Assembly: GCF_004765605.1 (NCBI RefSeq)
Contig: NZ_SRLC01000002.1
Coordinates: 1,426,001 to 1,490,000, forward strand
DNA from: Hymenobacter aquaticus
GTDB lineage: Bacteria > Bacteroidota > Bacteroidia > Cytophagales > Hymenobacteraceae
Reading direction: 5' to 3'
DNA: 64,000 bases
This document shows, piece by piece, positions 9,178-17,077 of the stretch. The position numbers were made by a program, and so were the translations under genes. The notes under the pieces were generated by a model. That model made no database searches. It was not told the DNA's origin and was given only the letters and a program-made list of their open reading frames with translations. Numbering within the stretch: the first letter of the stretch is position 1; each line of letters begins with the position of its first letter.

Positions 9178-9906
9178 TCAGCGCTGCGGAGTGAGCTGCT
9201 CGTGGTGATTGGCAATGTCGGTGTTGATGTTGTCGGACTCCACCAGGCCGTCGCGCAGGCGCACGATGCGGTGCGCGTAGCGGGCAATATCTTCCTCGTG
9301 GGTGACCATAATGATGGTGTTGCCTTTCACGTAGAGGGCCTCAAACAAGTCCATGATTTCGTAGCTGGTCTTGGTGTCGAGGTTGCCGGTGGGTTCGTCG
9401 GCCAGGATAATGCTGGGGTCGTTGACCAGGGCGCGGGCAATGGCCACGCGCTGCCGCTGGCCGCCGCTCAGCTCGTTGGGCTTGTGCTTGGCGCGGGTTT
9501 CGAGGCCCACGCTTTTCAGGGCCAGCATGGCTTTTTCCTCGCGCTGACTCTTGCTGTAGCCGGCATAAATCAGGGGCAGGGCCACGTTGTCGAGGGAAGT
9601 GGCGCGGGGCAGCAGGTTGAAAGTCTGGAAAACGAACCCGATTTCCTTATTGCGCACCTCCGCCAGCTGGTTGTCCGACATCCGGCTGACGTCCTTGCCG
9701 TTGAGGATGTAGTTGCCGCGCGTGGGCGTATCGAGGCAGCCCACGATGTTCATCAGCGTGGATTTGCCCGAGCCCGACGGCCCCATGAACGCCACGTACT
9801 CGCCGCGCTGAATGGTGATGGTAACGGACCGTAGTGCCTGGATGAGCTCGGTGCCCATCTGGTATTCCTTCGCAATGTCGTGCGTTTCGATTACAGGAGG
9901 TAGCAT
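9178..9906 (-). CDS. ABC transporter ATP-binding protein, LolD/MacB-like
   Basis: A 242-residue nucleotide-binding subunit. Walker A is GPSGSGKST, the Q-loop is in FVFQTFNLLP, the signature is LSGGQRQRVAIARAL, Walker B with the D-loop is ILADEPTGNLD, and the switch His is in MVTHEED. The spacing and DEPTGNLDTKTSYEIMDLFE resemble the MacB/LolD/FtsE family, which works with MacB-type permeases in lipoprotein release or efflux. No permease is adjacent. The preceding gene (stop 11 nt upstream) encodes a multi-spanning TPR protein, so a partner may be encoded elsewhere. Confidence 0.92.
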   Translation of the reverse strand: MLPPVIETHDIAKEYQMGTELIQALRSVTITIQRGEYVAFMGPSGSGKSTLMNIVGCLDTPTRGNYILNGKDVSRMSDNQLAEVRNKEIGFVFQTFNLLPRATSLDNVALPLIYAGYSKSQREEKAMLALKSVGLETRAKHKPNELSGGQRQRVAIARALVNDPSIILADEPTGNLDTKTSYEIMDLFEALYVKGNTIIMVTHEEDIARYAHRIVRLRDGLVESDNINTDIANHHEQLTPQR

Positions 9907-9917
9907 AGGCCGCTCGG

Positions 9918-12900
9918 TTAGTTCCAGGGGGTAGCGGATGCCGCCTGAGTGGCCCGCTGCGCGTTGTACTTTGAAAGAAAGGTACTGTATTCCGCCGGGG
10001 AAAGCAATGGGCGCAGCTTTTCCAGGGAAGCAGTGGCGTACTCGGTCAGGCCGGCCGGAATGGCGGCCAGCGTGTAGGCTTTCAACAGATTTACCGACTC
10101 GGGGTTGTACTCCAGACCTTTGAGCAGGGCGTTGTAAGCAAGCATGTCCTGCTGCTGGCTTAGGTAAAAGTTGGCCGCGGCCAGCACTCCATCTTCCAGA
10201 AAAGGCGCCTCCCGTACCAGGCGGGCAAACAACCGGCTGGCCTGCGGACGGTTATTTTCCTGCTGCGCCAGGGCGGCCTGGTAATACAGATAGTAGGGCT
10301 GATGCGGCCGGGCAAAGTAGCCGGTTTGGACCACCTGGCGCAGGGCGGGCAGCTGCTGGGCTTGCAGGTACACTTGGCCGCGCACTACGTTCCAGGCCGA
10401 GGCGGCCCGGGTTTTGGTAGTCGCCGGCGGGGCAAACGACTGGATGGCCTGCTGGGCGGCGGCCATTTGGCCGGCTTGCAGAGCCCGCGGAATCTGGGCC
10501 AGCAACGCCGCTTCCCGCGAAGCCGCCGTGCCCAGGGCCGCCGCCCGCGGAATCAGGCTTTCGGGGTAGAGCGAGCCGCCGCGCAGCACCAGGTACTGAG
10601 CCTTCACCGAGTCGGGAGCCGTGGGGTACTGCGTGTTGAAGTCAAGGTTCAGCACGGCCAGCAGCTGCCGGGCCCGGCGACTGGTGCCAAACGTCTGGTC
10701 GGATAATGCCTGGGTAGCCGAGGCTTTGGCCGAATCGGTTTGGTTGAACAGCGCCTGCGCGTAGGCCCGATATAAGGCCGCTTCAGAGTAGCCATTGCGG
10801 CGGGCCGCAGCAAACCGGTCGGCGGCGCTGGGGTAAAGGCGTTGCTCGAGCAGCCACAGGCCCCACAGGTTCTGGTAGTAGGCGCTGCCCGCAGAGTTGC
10901 CGCTAGCCAGGGGCAGCAGGGTACTTTGGGCGGCTACCACCTGCCCGCCGTAGTGCTGGGTGAGGGCGCGCAGAAACGTCAGCTGGTCAAAATACGGGTT
11001 GTTTTCGGGCTGTTGGGCCAGGCGCGTCAGCAGCCGCAGCTGAGTGGTGTCGCCGAGGGCCGCGCGGCGCAGACCTTCGTGGTAGACTTGGGCAAACTCG
11101 GCCGTAGTCAGAATCGGAGAAGCTGGCGTGGCTGACTGCGGCTGCTCCGGCTTGCCGCTGAGCAGGTTAAGCAACGCGGCGTTGCTGGCCCAGGCCGGAC
11201 TGGCTGCCCCGGAAGTATGCTCCCGCACGGCTTTGCGCGCCGCGTCGGCTTGCTGGGTCTGTAGCAGGAAGGCCAAGCGGTTGGCTTGGATGACGGCGTT
11301 ATCGGGAGCCAGAGCTTCGGCGCGTTGTAGGTAGTATTCCACCGAATCGGTCAGGGCTGAGCGGGTGTAAAGCTGGGCCAGGTCGTTGGCCAGCCGGGCA
11401 CTGCGGGGCGTATTTTTGATAGCCTGGCGCAGCACCTGCAACCGGTCGAAAAAGTCGCCGGGCTCATTGTAAAGCGCGGCCAGGCGCAGGGAAATCTTTT
11501 CGGACGGCGCCCGGTTCAGGGCGCGGCGCAGGGCATTGATTTCGTTCTGGCGCTGGGAGCGGAAATGATACAGCGCCGCCCGGCCCATGCTGGCGCGGTG
11601 GTTGTGCTGGTCCAGAACGTCGCTTTCGGCGTAGTAGCGCTCGGCCAGCAGGGCCAGTCCGTCGCCGTTGGGCTGCTCCTCGCTTTGCAGGCGGGTCAGG
11701 TCGCCCACGTTGTTGAAATAGCCGGCCTGCACCCGGTCGAGCACGTAGAAATTGTTGCGCATCTCCACGGCTACAATGCTGCCAATGCCCACCACGTACA
11801 CGATGTAGAACGGCAGGCGCCGCGGCTCATACACCACCCGGAATACCCGCAGCTTCTGCCGGATCAGGGTAACGAAGTTGAACAGGACGTAGAGCAGAAA
11901 CGCCGCGCCCACGGCCAGCAGCGCCAGGGCGGTAAAGTCGCGGGCGGCGGCCAGCAGCGGGTCGTTGGCCGTGGCCAAGGCGAAGCCCAGAAACCCGGCG
12001 GCCAGCGTCAGCAGGATCAGCAGCAGCAGCTGGGCCGACGCCAGCGGCACCCAGGCCTGGAAGGTCGCGGCCCGGCGCGGCAGATTCAGCCAGCTGATAA
12101 CCAGGGCCGGCAGCAGCAGCACGAGCGGGTCGAGGTGGACGCCGGGCAGAATCAGCAGCTCCCCGCCGTTCCAGTAAAACATCAGCAGCGTGCCCAGGTA
12201 CAGGCCACTGACCAGCAGAAACGGCAGCAACCCGAAGCGGCTGCCGGGGTTTTCGGCCTGGGAGTTAAACCACAGCAACCCGTAGACATTCTCAACGCCG
12301 AGCCAGAGCACCAGCAGCGCCAAGGCCGCCGCGCCGCTGCTGGTCGCGTAGCTCACCAGGTGCAAAGCGGTGGTATCGGCCGGATTGTCGCTGCGCAGAA
12401 ACAGCAAGGTGCTCAGGCCGGCCACCAGCGCACTGAACGTCAGCAGGCGGCGGCCAAACGACACGTCCTGCCAGAAGGCATGAAATACGTAGGCCGGAAT
12501 GCCCAGCGTGAGCAGCGTCAGAATCAGAAAGTATTGCTCCCGGGAGTCGAAAATGCCGAGCATATCGGCGTTGAGCGACATCAGGAAGAACATCAGCAGC
12601 GCCATGCCCGCCACAAACGACAGGCGGGGCAGGCGGCTGATGATGGCCAGGTAAAAAACCAGGCAGAAAGCCACCAGCCCCAGCAGCAGCACGGCCGCGT
12701 CGGGCCGCACGAAGGGCCCGGTTACGTCGTGGGTTTCCGTGACGAGGTAGCCATTCACGCGCACCGGCAGCTCGTCGAGGCCGATGCGCACCCGTTGCAG
12801 CACCGTGGGCACGGGCTTGAGCTGGGCTACTTCCTGCACCCGCAACGTGAAATCGTCGCCGGTAAAGTAATAATACACCGCCAGGCCGACGGAAAAGCCG

Positions 12901-12971
12901 GCAACCACGCCCAATACCCACAGGATAGTGCGCCAGCCGGTAGAGCGGGGGGAGGAAAGCAGAAGGGCCAA
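9918..12971 (-). CDS. Large multi-spanning membrane protein with C-terminal TPR repeats
   Basis: A 1017-residue protein of unknown function. The N-terminal 400 or so residues hold about ten hydrophobic segments (for example TILWVLGVVAGFSVGLAVYY and LSFVAGMALLMFFLMSL). The remaining 550 or so residues are alanine- and leucine-rich helical repeats of TPR character (for example RSARLANDLAQLYTRSAL). No ATG is available near the start; a TTG at 12971 is used because an in-frame stop lies four codons upstream. It follows gatC by 9 nt and precedes the ATPase gene by 11 nt, so the three share a transcript. The TPR part presumably scaffolds a complex. Confidence 0.8.
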   Translation of the reverse strand: MALLLSSPRSTGWRTILWVLGVVAGFSVGLAVYYYFTGDDFTLRVQEVAQLKPVPTVLQRVRIGLDELPVRVNGYLVTETHDVTGPFVRPDAAVLLLGLVAFCLVFYLAIISRLPRLSFVAGMALLMFFLMSLNADMLGIFDSREQYFLILTLLTLGIPAYVFHAFWQDVSFGRRLLTFSALVAGLSTLLFLRSDNPADTTALHLVSYATSSGAAALALLVLWLGVENVYGLLWFNSQAENPGSRFGLLPFLLVSGLYLGTLLMFYWNGGELLILPGVHLDPLVLLLPALVISWLNLPRRAATFQAWVPLASAQLLLLILLTLAAGFLGFALATANDPLLAAARDFTALALLAVGAAFLLYVLFNFVTLIRQKLRVFRVVYEPRRLPFYIVYVVGIGSIVAVEMRNNFYVLDRVQAGYFNNVGDLTRLQSEEQPNGDGLALLAERYYAESDVLDQHNHRASMGRAALYHFRSQRQNEINALRRALNRAPSEKISLRLAALYNEPGDFFDRLQVLRQAIKNTPRSARLANDLAQLYTRSALTDSVEYYLQRAEALAPDNAVIQANRLAFLLQTQQADAARKAVREHTSGAASPAWASNAALLNLLSGKPEQPQSATPASPILTTAEFAQVYHEGLRRAALGDTTQLRLLTRLAQQPENNPYFDQLTFLRALTQHYGGQVVAAQSTLLPLASGNSAGSAYYQNLWGLWLLEQRLYPSAADRFAAARRNGYSEAALYRAYAQALFNQTDSAKASATQALSDQTFGTSRRARQLLAVLNLDFNTQYPTAPDSVKAQYLVLRGGSLYPESLIPRAAALGTAASREAALLAQIPRALQAGQMAAAQQAIQSFAPPATTKTRAASAWNVVRGQVYLQAQQLPALRQVVQTGYFARPHQPYYLYYQAALAQQENNRPQASRLFARLVREAPFLEDGVLAAANFYLSQQQDMLAYNALLKGLEYNPESVNLLKAYTLAAIPAGLTEYATASLEKLRPLLSPAEYSTFLSKYNAQRATQAASATPWN

Positions 12972-12980
12972 GGGAAAAGG

Positions 12981-13268
12981 TTATTCCAGCACTTTGGGCA
13001 CGCGGAAGTAGTCGGAGTCCTTGCGCGGGGCGTTGCGCAGGCCCTCCTGGTGGCTTACCGAGTTGCGGGCCTCGTCGGGCCGCAGAACGTTGATTTCCTG
13101 CGACAAATGCACCAGGGGCTCCACGTTGGCGGTATCTAGCTCGCTGAGCTGGGCCACCCAGTCCAGAATCTTGTTCAGGTCGCCCAGCATCTGCTGTTCC
13201 TTCGTGGCGTCAAATTCGAGACGGGAAAGATGGGCCAGTTTGCGCAGGGTTGATAAATCGGTGCTCAC
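12981..13268 (-). CDS. gatC: Asp-tRNA(Asn)/Glu-tRNA(Gln) amidotransferase subunit C
   Basis: A 95-residue GatC, the belt-like small subunit of the GatCAB amidotransferase that converts misacylated Asp-tRNA(Asn) or Glu-tRNA(Gln). The N-terminal LRKLAHLSRLEFD, the central DLNKILDWVAQLSELDTANV and the conserved end NAPRKDSDYFRVPKVLE match the family. The start is GTG (13268). gatA and gatB are not in the window. It lies 27 nt after plsC. Confidence 0.94.
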   Translation of the reverse strand: MSTDLSTLRKLAHLSRLEFDATKEQQMLGDLNKILDWVAQLSELDTANVEPLVHLSQEINVLRPDEARNSVSHQEGLRNAPRKDSDYFRVPKVLE

Positions 13269-13295
13269 AGTAGGGAAAGTTGGAAGAAGTTCAGA

Positions 13296-14126
13296 TTACG
13301 AATTAGGCAAACCCAGCTCCGGGCTGGCCGCCGCGGCGGCGTCGGGAGCGGGCTTGGGCGGGCGGGAAGGCCCGGGAATGCCGGCCGCTTCGGGGCGGAA
13401 GGCGCTGGCAATAGTACGAAAAGCCTGGTCCCGGATCCGGGGCACGTCGGCGCTGGTCAGGCCCTGGGTGAAAATTGGCTCGTGAATCACGACCTGCAAC
13501 GGCGTGTAGCGCACCCGGATACCCCCAACGTCGGGCATGAAGCGGTGGTTCAGGGGCATCGTGACGGGCACGATGGGCACGCCCGTGGCAATGGCTAGCT
13601 GGAAGGCTCCATCCTTGAACGGGCCCATTTCCTCGCCGGGCTTTTTGGAAATCGTGCCCTCGGGGAAAATAACCACCGAGCGGCCGGCTTCCAGGCTCTG
13701 GCGGGCCTGCACGATGGCCCGGCCCCGGCTCACGGCGCTGTTGCGGTTCACGGTGATGTAGACGCTGCCAAACACCGGACCCCAGAGCGGCACGTCGGCC
13801 AGGGCGCTTTTGCCAATGATGTTCAGAAAGCCCGGAATGGCCTTAAACAAGACCGGAATGTCGATGTAGGAGCTGTGGTTGGCAACGTAGACGCAGGGCT
13901 GGGACTTGGGCAGCGGGTTCTTGCGCACGATGTCGACCGGCATGCCCCACATCCGGATGGCAAACGTCGACCAGCCCCGGTTGATGGTGTGCAGGTGCCG
14001 GTGCAGCTTCGGGCGCCGCCCCAGCCACACCTGCACGGGGTAGGTGACAAAGAACGGCAGCACAAACCAGAACGTGCTCCACGTGGTGTAGATGCGGTGC
14101 CAGATATAACGCAACAGTCGACGCAT
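13296..14126 (-). CDS. plsC: 1-acyl-sn-glycerol-3-phosphate acyltransferase (PlsC-type)
   Basis: A 276-residue membrane acyltransferase that makes phosphatidic acid. The N-terminus has a hydrophobic anchor (TWSTFWFVLPFFVTYPVQVW). The catalytic HX4D motif is in NHSSYIDIP. The glycerol-3-phosphate-binding FPEGT box is in VVIFPEGTISKKPGE, and VPIVPVTM is the family's fourth block. The C-terminal 30 residues are a Pro/Ala-rich tail. ATG start; TATTTTTG, a -7-type element, lies at 14131-14138 just upstream. The gene is probably first in the plsC-gatC-TPR-ATPase transcript. Confidence 0.92.
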   Translation of the reverse strand: MRRLLRYIWHRIYTTWSTFWFVLPFFVTYPVQVWLGRRPKLHRHLHTINRGWSTFAIRMWGMPVDIVRKNPLPKSQPCVYVANHSSYIDIPVLFKAIPGFLNIIGKSALADVPLWGPVFGSVYITVNRNSAVSRGRAIVQARQSLEAGRSVVIFPEGTISKKPGEEMGPFKDGAFQLAIATGVPIVPVTMPLNHRFMPDVGGIRVRYTPLQVVIHEPIFTQGLTSADVPRIRDQAFRTIASAFRPEAAGIPGPSRPPKPAPDAAAAASPELGLPNS

Positions 14127-14197
14127 ACCGCAAAAATACGAGCTAGAAACTTAGAAGCGGCGCGCCCGGCCCGAAAGGCTGCGCCGCCGCCGGGGGC

Positions 14198-14779
14198 TTA
14201 GCCGCGGCGGGCGTTCAGCAGGCGTTCGGCTTTCAGCAAGCCTGCCACGCTGATGGCGTCGGTAATGCGGCTGTCCATGACCATCGCCACGGCTTCGGAC
14301 AGGGGCAGCTTCCAGAGGCGCAGGTCCTCGGTTTCCTCGGGCTCCACGTCGCCGGCTTCCAGCTCTTCGGCCAGAAAAACGAAGCCTTCCTCGTCGGTCA
14401 CGGAGTTGGAGGTGTGCAGGCGGGCAATGTTGGTCCAGCGCCGGGCCGTGAAGCCGGTTTCCTCCTTCAACTCCCGCTGCGCCGATTCCAGAATGTCCAC
14501 TTCCACCGGCCCGCCGCCCATCGGAATTTCCCAGGAATACTCATTGAGCGGGTAGCGGTACTGGCCCACCAGCCAGGTATTGCCTTGGGCATCCACCGGG
14601 ATAATGCCCAAGGCCTTATTCTTCATCGTCACGACGCCGTAGATGCCCCGGCCGCCCTTGGGGTTGATGACCTGGTCTTCCCGCACCCGAATCCAGGGAT
14701 TCTGATAGGTTACCTCCGAGCTGAGCACCTGCCACGGATTATGGGTTTCGTCGAAGTCAGGGGAGGGGATATGGGTCAT
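14198..14779 (-). CDS. Nudix hydrolase, ADP-ribose pyrophosphatase-like
   Basis: A 193-residue protein with a complete Nudix box in GGPVEVDILESAQRELKEET followed by GF (consensus GX5EX7REUXEEXGU). The N-terminal strand segment TYQNPWIRVREDQVI and the region EYSWEIPMGG are typical of ADP-ribose or NDP-sugar pyrophosphatases. A -7-like TACCTTTG element lies at 14812-14819 on the minus strand. Its substrate cannot be fixed from sequence. Confidence 0.9.
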   Translation of the reverse strand: MTHIPSPDFDETHNPWQVLSSEVTYQNPWIRVREDQVINPKGGRGIYGVVTMKNKALGIIPVDAQGNTWLVGQYRYPLNEYSWEIPMGGGPVEVDILESAQRELKEETGFTARRWTNIARLHTSNSVTDEEGFVFLAEELEAGDVEPEETEDLRLWKLPLSEAVAMVMDSRITDAISVAGLLKAERLLNARRG

Positions 14780-14933
14780 AAATGCGGAAATACGGGAGCG
14801 GCGGAACAGGGCAAAGGTACAATTTCGCCGGGAGCTGAAAAGGGCCTTGGCTGTCCGACGGGCCGCAAGCTAGGTTAGTCGGGTGAGAAGATGCGTTTGA
14901 CAAAAAACGCCGCAATAAACGACTGAGAGCAAG

Positions 14934-14941
14934 TAGTTTTG
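14934..14941 (+). promoter_or_regulatory. -7 promoter element of the candidate ncRNA
   Basis: TAGTTTTG is an exact match to the Bacteroidota -7 consensus TAnnTTTG. No TTG is found at the ideal 19-20 nt upstream distance, so the promoter is incomplete on paper. It predicts a transcription start near 14946. Confidence 0.45.
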
Positions 14942-14945
14942 TCGT

Positions 14946-15087
14946 AGAAAGGAACCAGCACAAATAGAGGTTGTGGAAAGGAAGTCTCTGTTTGTGTAGC
15001 TCCGACCGGGCTAAGGAGTAGGGTGGATGAATTTCTACCGGTCGGTGCAAAAGTAAAGAGCCGTTGCCATGAGCAGCGGCTTTTTTT
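14946..15087 (+). ncRNA. Candidate structured small RNA (or attenuator leader), family unknown
   Basis: No credible protein-coding frame covers this stretch, but strong RNA structure does on the plus strand. Hairpin 1 pairs 14959-14971 with 14984-14996 (13 bp including three G-U pairs, 12-nt loop). Hairpin 2 pairs 15002-15009 (CCGACCGG) with 15038-15045 (CCGGTCGG) and extends by two more GC pairs outside a U-U mismatch. It ends in a GC stem (15059-15066 with 15074-15081) and seven Ts, a rho-independent terminator. A -7 element sits just upstream. I could not match it to SRP, 6S, RNase P or tmRNA. It could also be a leader/attenuator of the small gene at 15224. Confidence 0.6.
15059..15087 (+). 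terminator. Terminator closing the candidate ncRNA
   Basis: AGCCGTTG pairs with CAGCGGCT (one G-U pair) and is followed by seven Ts. No upstream plus-strand gene other than the ncRNA explains it. Confidence 0.75.
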
Positions 15088-15223
15088 GTGCCCGTCCGGT
15101 TTGGGCCGAGCAGGCCAAAATCTTGTAGGCCCGGCCGGCGGCCTCCAGCCAACCTCAACGCGAAAGGGTGCGTACCTTAGGGTAAACCGGCTGTTTACAT
15201 CCCAGCCGGCCCCGGATATTTTT

Positions 15224-15466
15224 ATGGCAAATCAACCCAAAAATCAGTCCGCTCAGGCCCAGCCCGGAGACCCTTTGTTCAACCTGAAACACGCGCAGGC
15301 AGAAGCCGAATTAGTGCAGAATACGGGCGGTCTTGGCCCGATAACCAACGAGTACGTCACCACCGATGAGGAGGATGCCCTCGACGAAGGACCCCGCGAC
15401 AAGCAGGGCTTCCGCCGCGGCGAGTCGGGCACGCCCGAAGCCGGCTCCACGGCCGGCCGCCACTAA
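15224..15466 (+). CDS. Small hydrophilic hypothetical protein
   Basis: An 80-residue protein starting MANQPKNQSAQAQPGDPLFN. It is rich in Glu, Asp, Gly and Gln, has no hydrophobic segment and looks disordered. The recognisable patch is GGLGPITNEYVTTDEEDALDE. It was chosen over the longer in-frame version (from 15023) because that would run through the ncRNA and its terminator. A terminator follows at 15556. Function unknown. Confidence 0.65.
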   Translation: MANQPKNQSAQAQPGDPLFNLKHAQAEAELVQNTGGLGPITNEYVTTDEEDALDEGPRDKQGFRRGESGTPEAGSTAGRH

Positions 15467-15470
15467 ACGG

Positions 15471-15503
15471 TGAAATAGTGAGATGGTGAAACAGTGAGTG
15501 ATT
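15471..15503 (+). repeat. Short imperfect direct repeats after a stop codon
   Basis: GGTGAAATAGTGAGAT and GGTGAAACAGTGAGTG are near-identical 16-nt units directly after the stop of the small gene. Similar runs follow rnhB and dtd. Confidence 0.6.
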
Positions 15504-15555
15504 TGCTATAAGTCGCTAACTAGGCAGCCGTAACACGGTAATAAATATTTTCCTG

Positions 15556-15600
15556 AAAAGGGCCTCTCCGGGTGCTGCGGCAGCCGGGGAGGCCTTTTTG
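15556..15600 (+). terminator. Terminator after the 80-residue gene
   Basis: GGCCTCTCCGG pairs with CCGGGGAGGCC (one G-U) around a GC-rich loop and is followed by TTTTTG. Confidence 0.8.
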
Positions 15601-15649
15601 TTTGCCCCGGCACTTGGCCCGCCCCAACTGCGGGCCCTACCTTAGCGCC

Positions 15650-16228
15650 ATGATGCTGCTTGCCTCCCATACTGGCCTTTCGCGGGAAGCGGGCCTCGAC
15701 GAAGCCGGCCGGGGCTGCCTGGCCGGGCCCGTGTTTGCCGCCGCCGTTATCCTGCCCCCCGATTTTGTCCCCGCTTACCTCAACGACTCCAAGCTGATGA
15801 CGGCCCGCCGCCGCGAGACGATTCGCCAGGAAATCTGCCGCGAGGCTGTGGCTTGGGCCGTGGGCGAGGCCAACACCGACGAAATTGCCAGCATCAACAT
15901 TGCCCAGGCCAGCTACCTGGCCATGCACCGCGCCGTGGCCCAACTGCCGCACCGCCCCGAGCACCTGATTGTCGACGGCAACCGTTTCCGGCCGTACCTG
16001 GGTATCGAGCACACCTGCTTTGTCAAGGGCGACGGGCGCTACCGCAGCATCGCGGCCGCTTCGGTGCTGGCCAAAACCTTCCGCGACGACCGGATGCACG
16101 AGCTGGCCCTGGAGTACCCGATGTATGGCTGGGAGCAAAATGCCGGCTACCCCACCGAAAAACACCGCGCCGCCATCCGCCAATACGGCCCCTGCGAATA
16201 CCACCGCATGGGCTTCCGGCTGCTTTAA
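15650..16228 (+). CDS. rnhB: Ribonuclease HII
   Basis: A 192-residue RNase HII that cleaves RNA in RNA-DNA hybrids and at single ribonucleotides. The catalytic DEAGRG motif is in AGLDEAGRGCLAGPV; the other acidic residues are in IVDGNRF and KGDGRYRSIAAASVLAK. YLNDSKLMTARRRE is also conserved. The start is the first of two adjacent ATGs (15650); an upstream extension to 15572 lies in the terminator and is rejected. Confidence 0.96.
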   Translation: MMLLASHTGLSREAGLDEAGRGCLAGPVFAAAVILPPDFVPAYLNDSKLMTARRRETIRQEICREAVAWAVGEANTDEIASINIAQASYLAMHRAVAQLPHRPEHLIVDGNRFRPYLGIEHTCFVKGDGRYRSIAAASVLAKTFRDDRMHELALEYPMYGWEQNAGYPTEKHRAAIRQYGPCEYHRMGFRLL

Positions 16229-16320
16229 TGTGCTGATGTGCTGATGTGGGGAATGTGCTGATTTTTAATGTGGGGAATGTGCAGAATGTGAGAAATGTGG
16301 GGAATGTATGATGGCGCAGC
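16229..16320 (+). repeat. Low-complexity short repeats downstream of rnhB
   Basis: Directly after the rnhB stop the sequence repeats variants of AATGTGCTGATGTGGGG and AATGTGGGGAATGTG. No gene is seen here. The pattern resembles replication-slippage repeats following other stop codons in the window. Confidence 0.6.
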
Positions 16321-16379
16321 ACTCCGTCCGCGGAAATGTGCTCAGCCTGCTAACGTGAAAAGCCCTGACGCCGGAACCG

Positions 16380-16466
16380 TGTACCGCGAAGTTCCACTTC
16401 GCGAGGCGTGCGCGCCGTTGCAACGACCGTCGTTCATCGACTCGCGAAGTGGAACTTCGCGGTACA
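16380..16466. repeat. Palindromic repeat element, family A copy 1
   Basis: Perfect 26-bp inverted arms (16380-16405 and 16441-16466) around a 35-nt loop. The arms contain a nested palindrome of the form CGCGAAG..CTTCGCG. A closely related copy lies at 24243-24331, with shared loop text GCGCC and CGTTCA.CGACTCGCGAAG. It is non-coding and lies between convergent genes. Confidence 0.85.
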
Positions 16467-16470
16467 AGCA

Positions 16471-16504
16471 AAAGCCCTTTACCGAACCAACGGTAAAGGG
16501 CTTT
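16471..16504 (-). terminator. Terminator after the response regulator
   Basis: AAAGCCCTTTACCG pairs perfectly with CGGTAAAGGGCTTT around a 6-nt loop. Confidence 0.75.
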
Positions 16505-16576
16505 CTGGTAGAAGAGCAAGTCATACTGCGCAGACGTCGGATGGCCACGCTTCGCTCGCCATGACGCGAAAAAACG

Positions 16577-17020
16577 CTAGTCTTTTAGGCGCAGCAGGTC
16601 CAGGAAGAGGCTGAAGCCGTCGACGGTGGAGCCGCCTTCGCCGAACTTGTCGAAATTCAGGGGCTTGATGATGTAGCCGCTCACGGCCAGGTCGCGGGCC
16701 TTGAGCCGGTCGGTTTCCAGGTCGGAGGTGGTCATGATAAACACGTTCAGGCCCACAAACTCGGGGTCGGAGCGCAGGGCTTCCAGCAGCTCCAGGCCGT
16801 TCATGCGGGGCATGTTGATGTCGAGCATCACCACGCTGGGCTTGTCAATCTGGTGTTGGCCGCCTTCTCCTTTGAGCAGGTGCAGGGCTTCGCGGCCGTT
16901 TTTGGCAATGTGCAGGGGCACGTTGATATCGTGCTTGCGCAATTCGCGCTGCACGTTCATGATGTCCATCTGGTCGTCTTCAACGAGAAGAATGCTGGGG
17001 GCAAAGGCGTCGGTCGACAT
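16577..17020 (-). CDS. Single-domain response regulator (Rcp1-like)
   Basis: A 147-residue receiver domain with no output domain. Acidic pocket LVEDDQMD, phosphoacceptor Asp in VVMLDINMPRMNG, Thr/Ser in MTTSD and the conserved Lys in YIIKPLN. The QHQIDKPSV insert and the length match Rcp1-type regulators of bacteriophytochrome-like kinases. It follows the histidine kinase by 57 nt and is the obvious phosphorelay partner. With no DNA-binding domain it must act through a protein contact. Confidence 0.93.
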   Translation of the reverse strand: MSTDAFAPSILLVEDDQMDIMNVQRELRKHDINVPLHIAKNGREALHLLKGEGGQHQIDKPSVVMLDINMPRMNGLELLEALRSDPEFVGLNVFIMTTSDLETDRLKARDLAVSGYIIKPLNFDKFGEGGSTVDGFSLFLDLLRLKD

Positions 17021-17077
17021 ATATGAGGGGAGGAAAAATCAGGTCAGAAACCGTCTTCTATACGGCTATTACAATAT

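Noticed and set aside
11565..13139. 524-codon plus-strand frame opposite the membrane-TPR gene
   Set aside because: Gln/His/Gly-rich shadow with no recognisable fold.
14946..15087. Assignment to SRP RNA, 6S RNA, RNase P RNA or tmRNA
   Set aside because: None of the conserved core sequences fits. The GGAAAGGAA loop resembles the SRP loop only superficially and the flanking asymmetric loop is missing.
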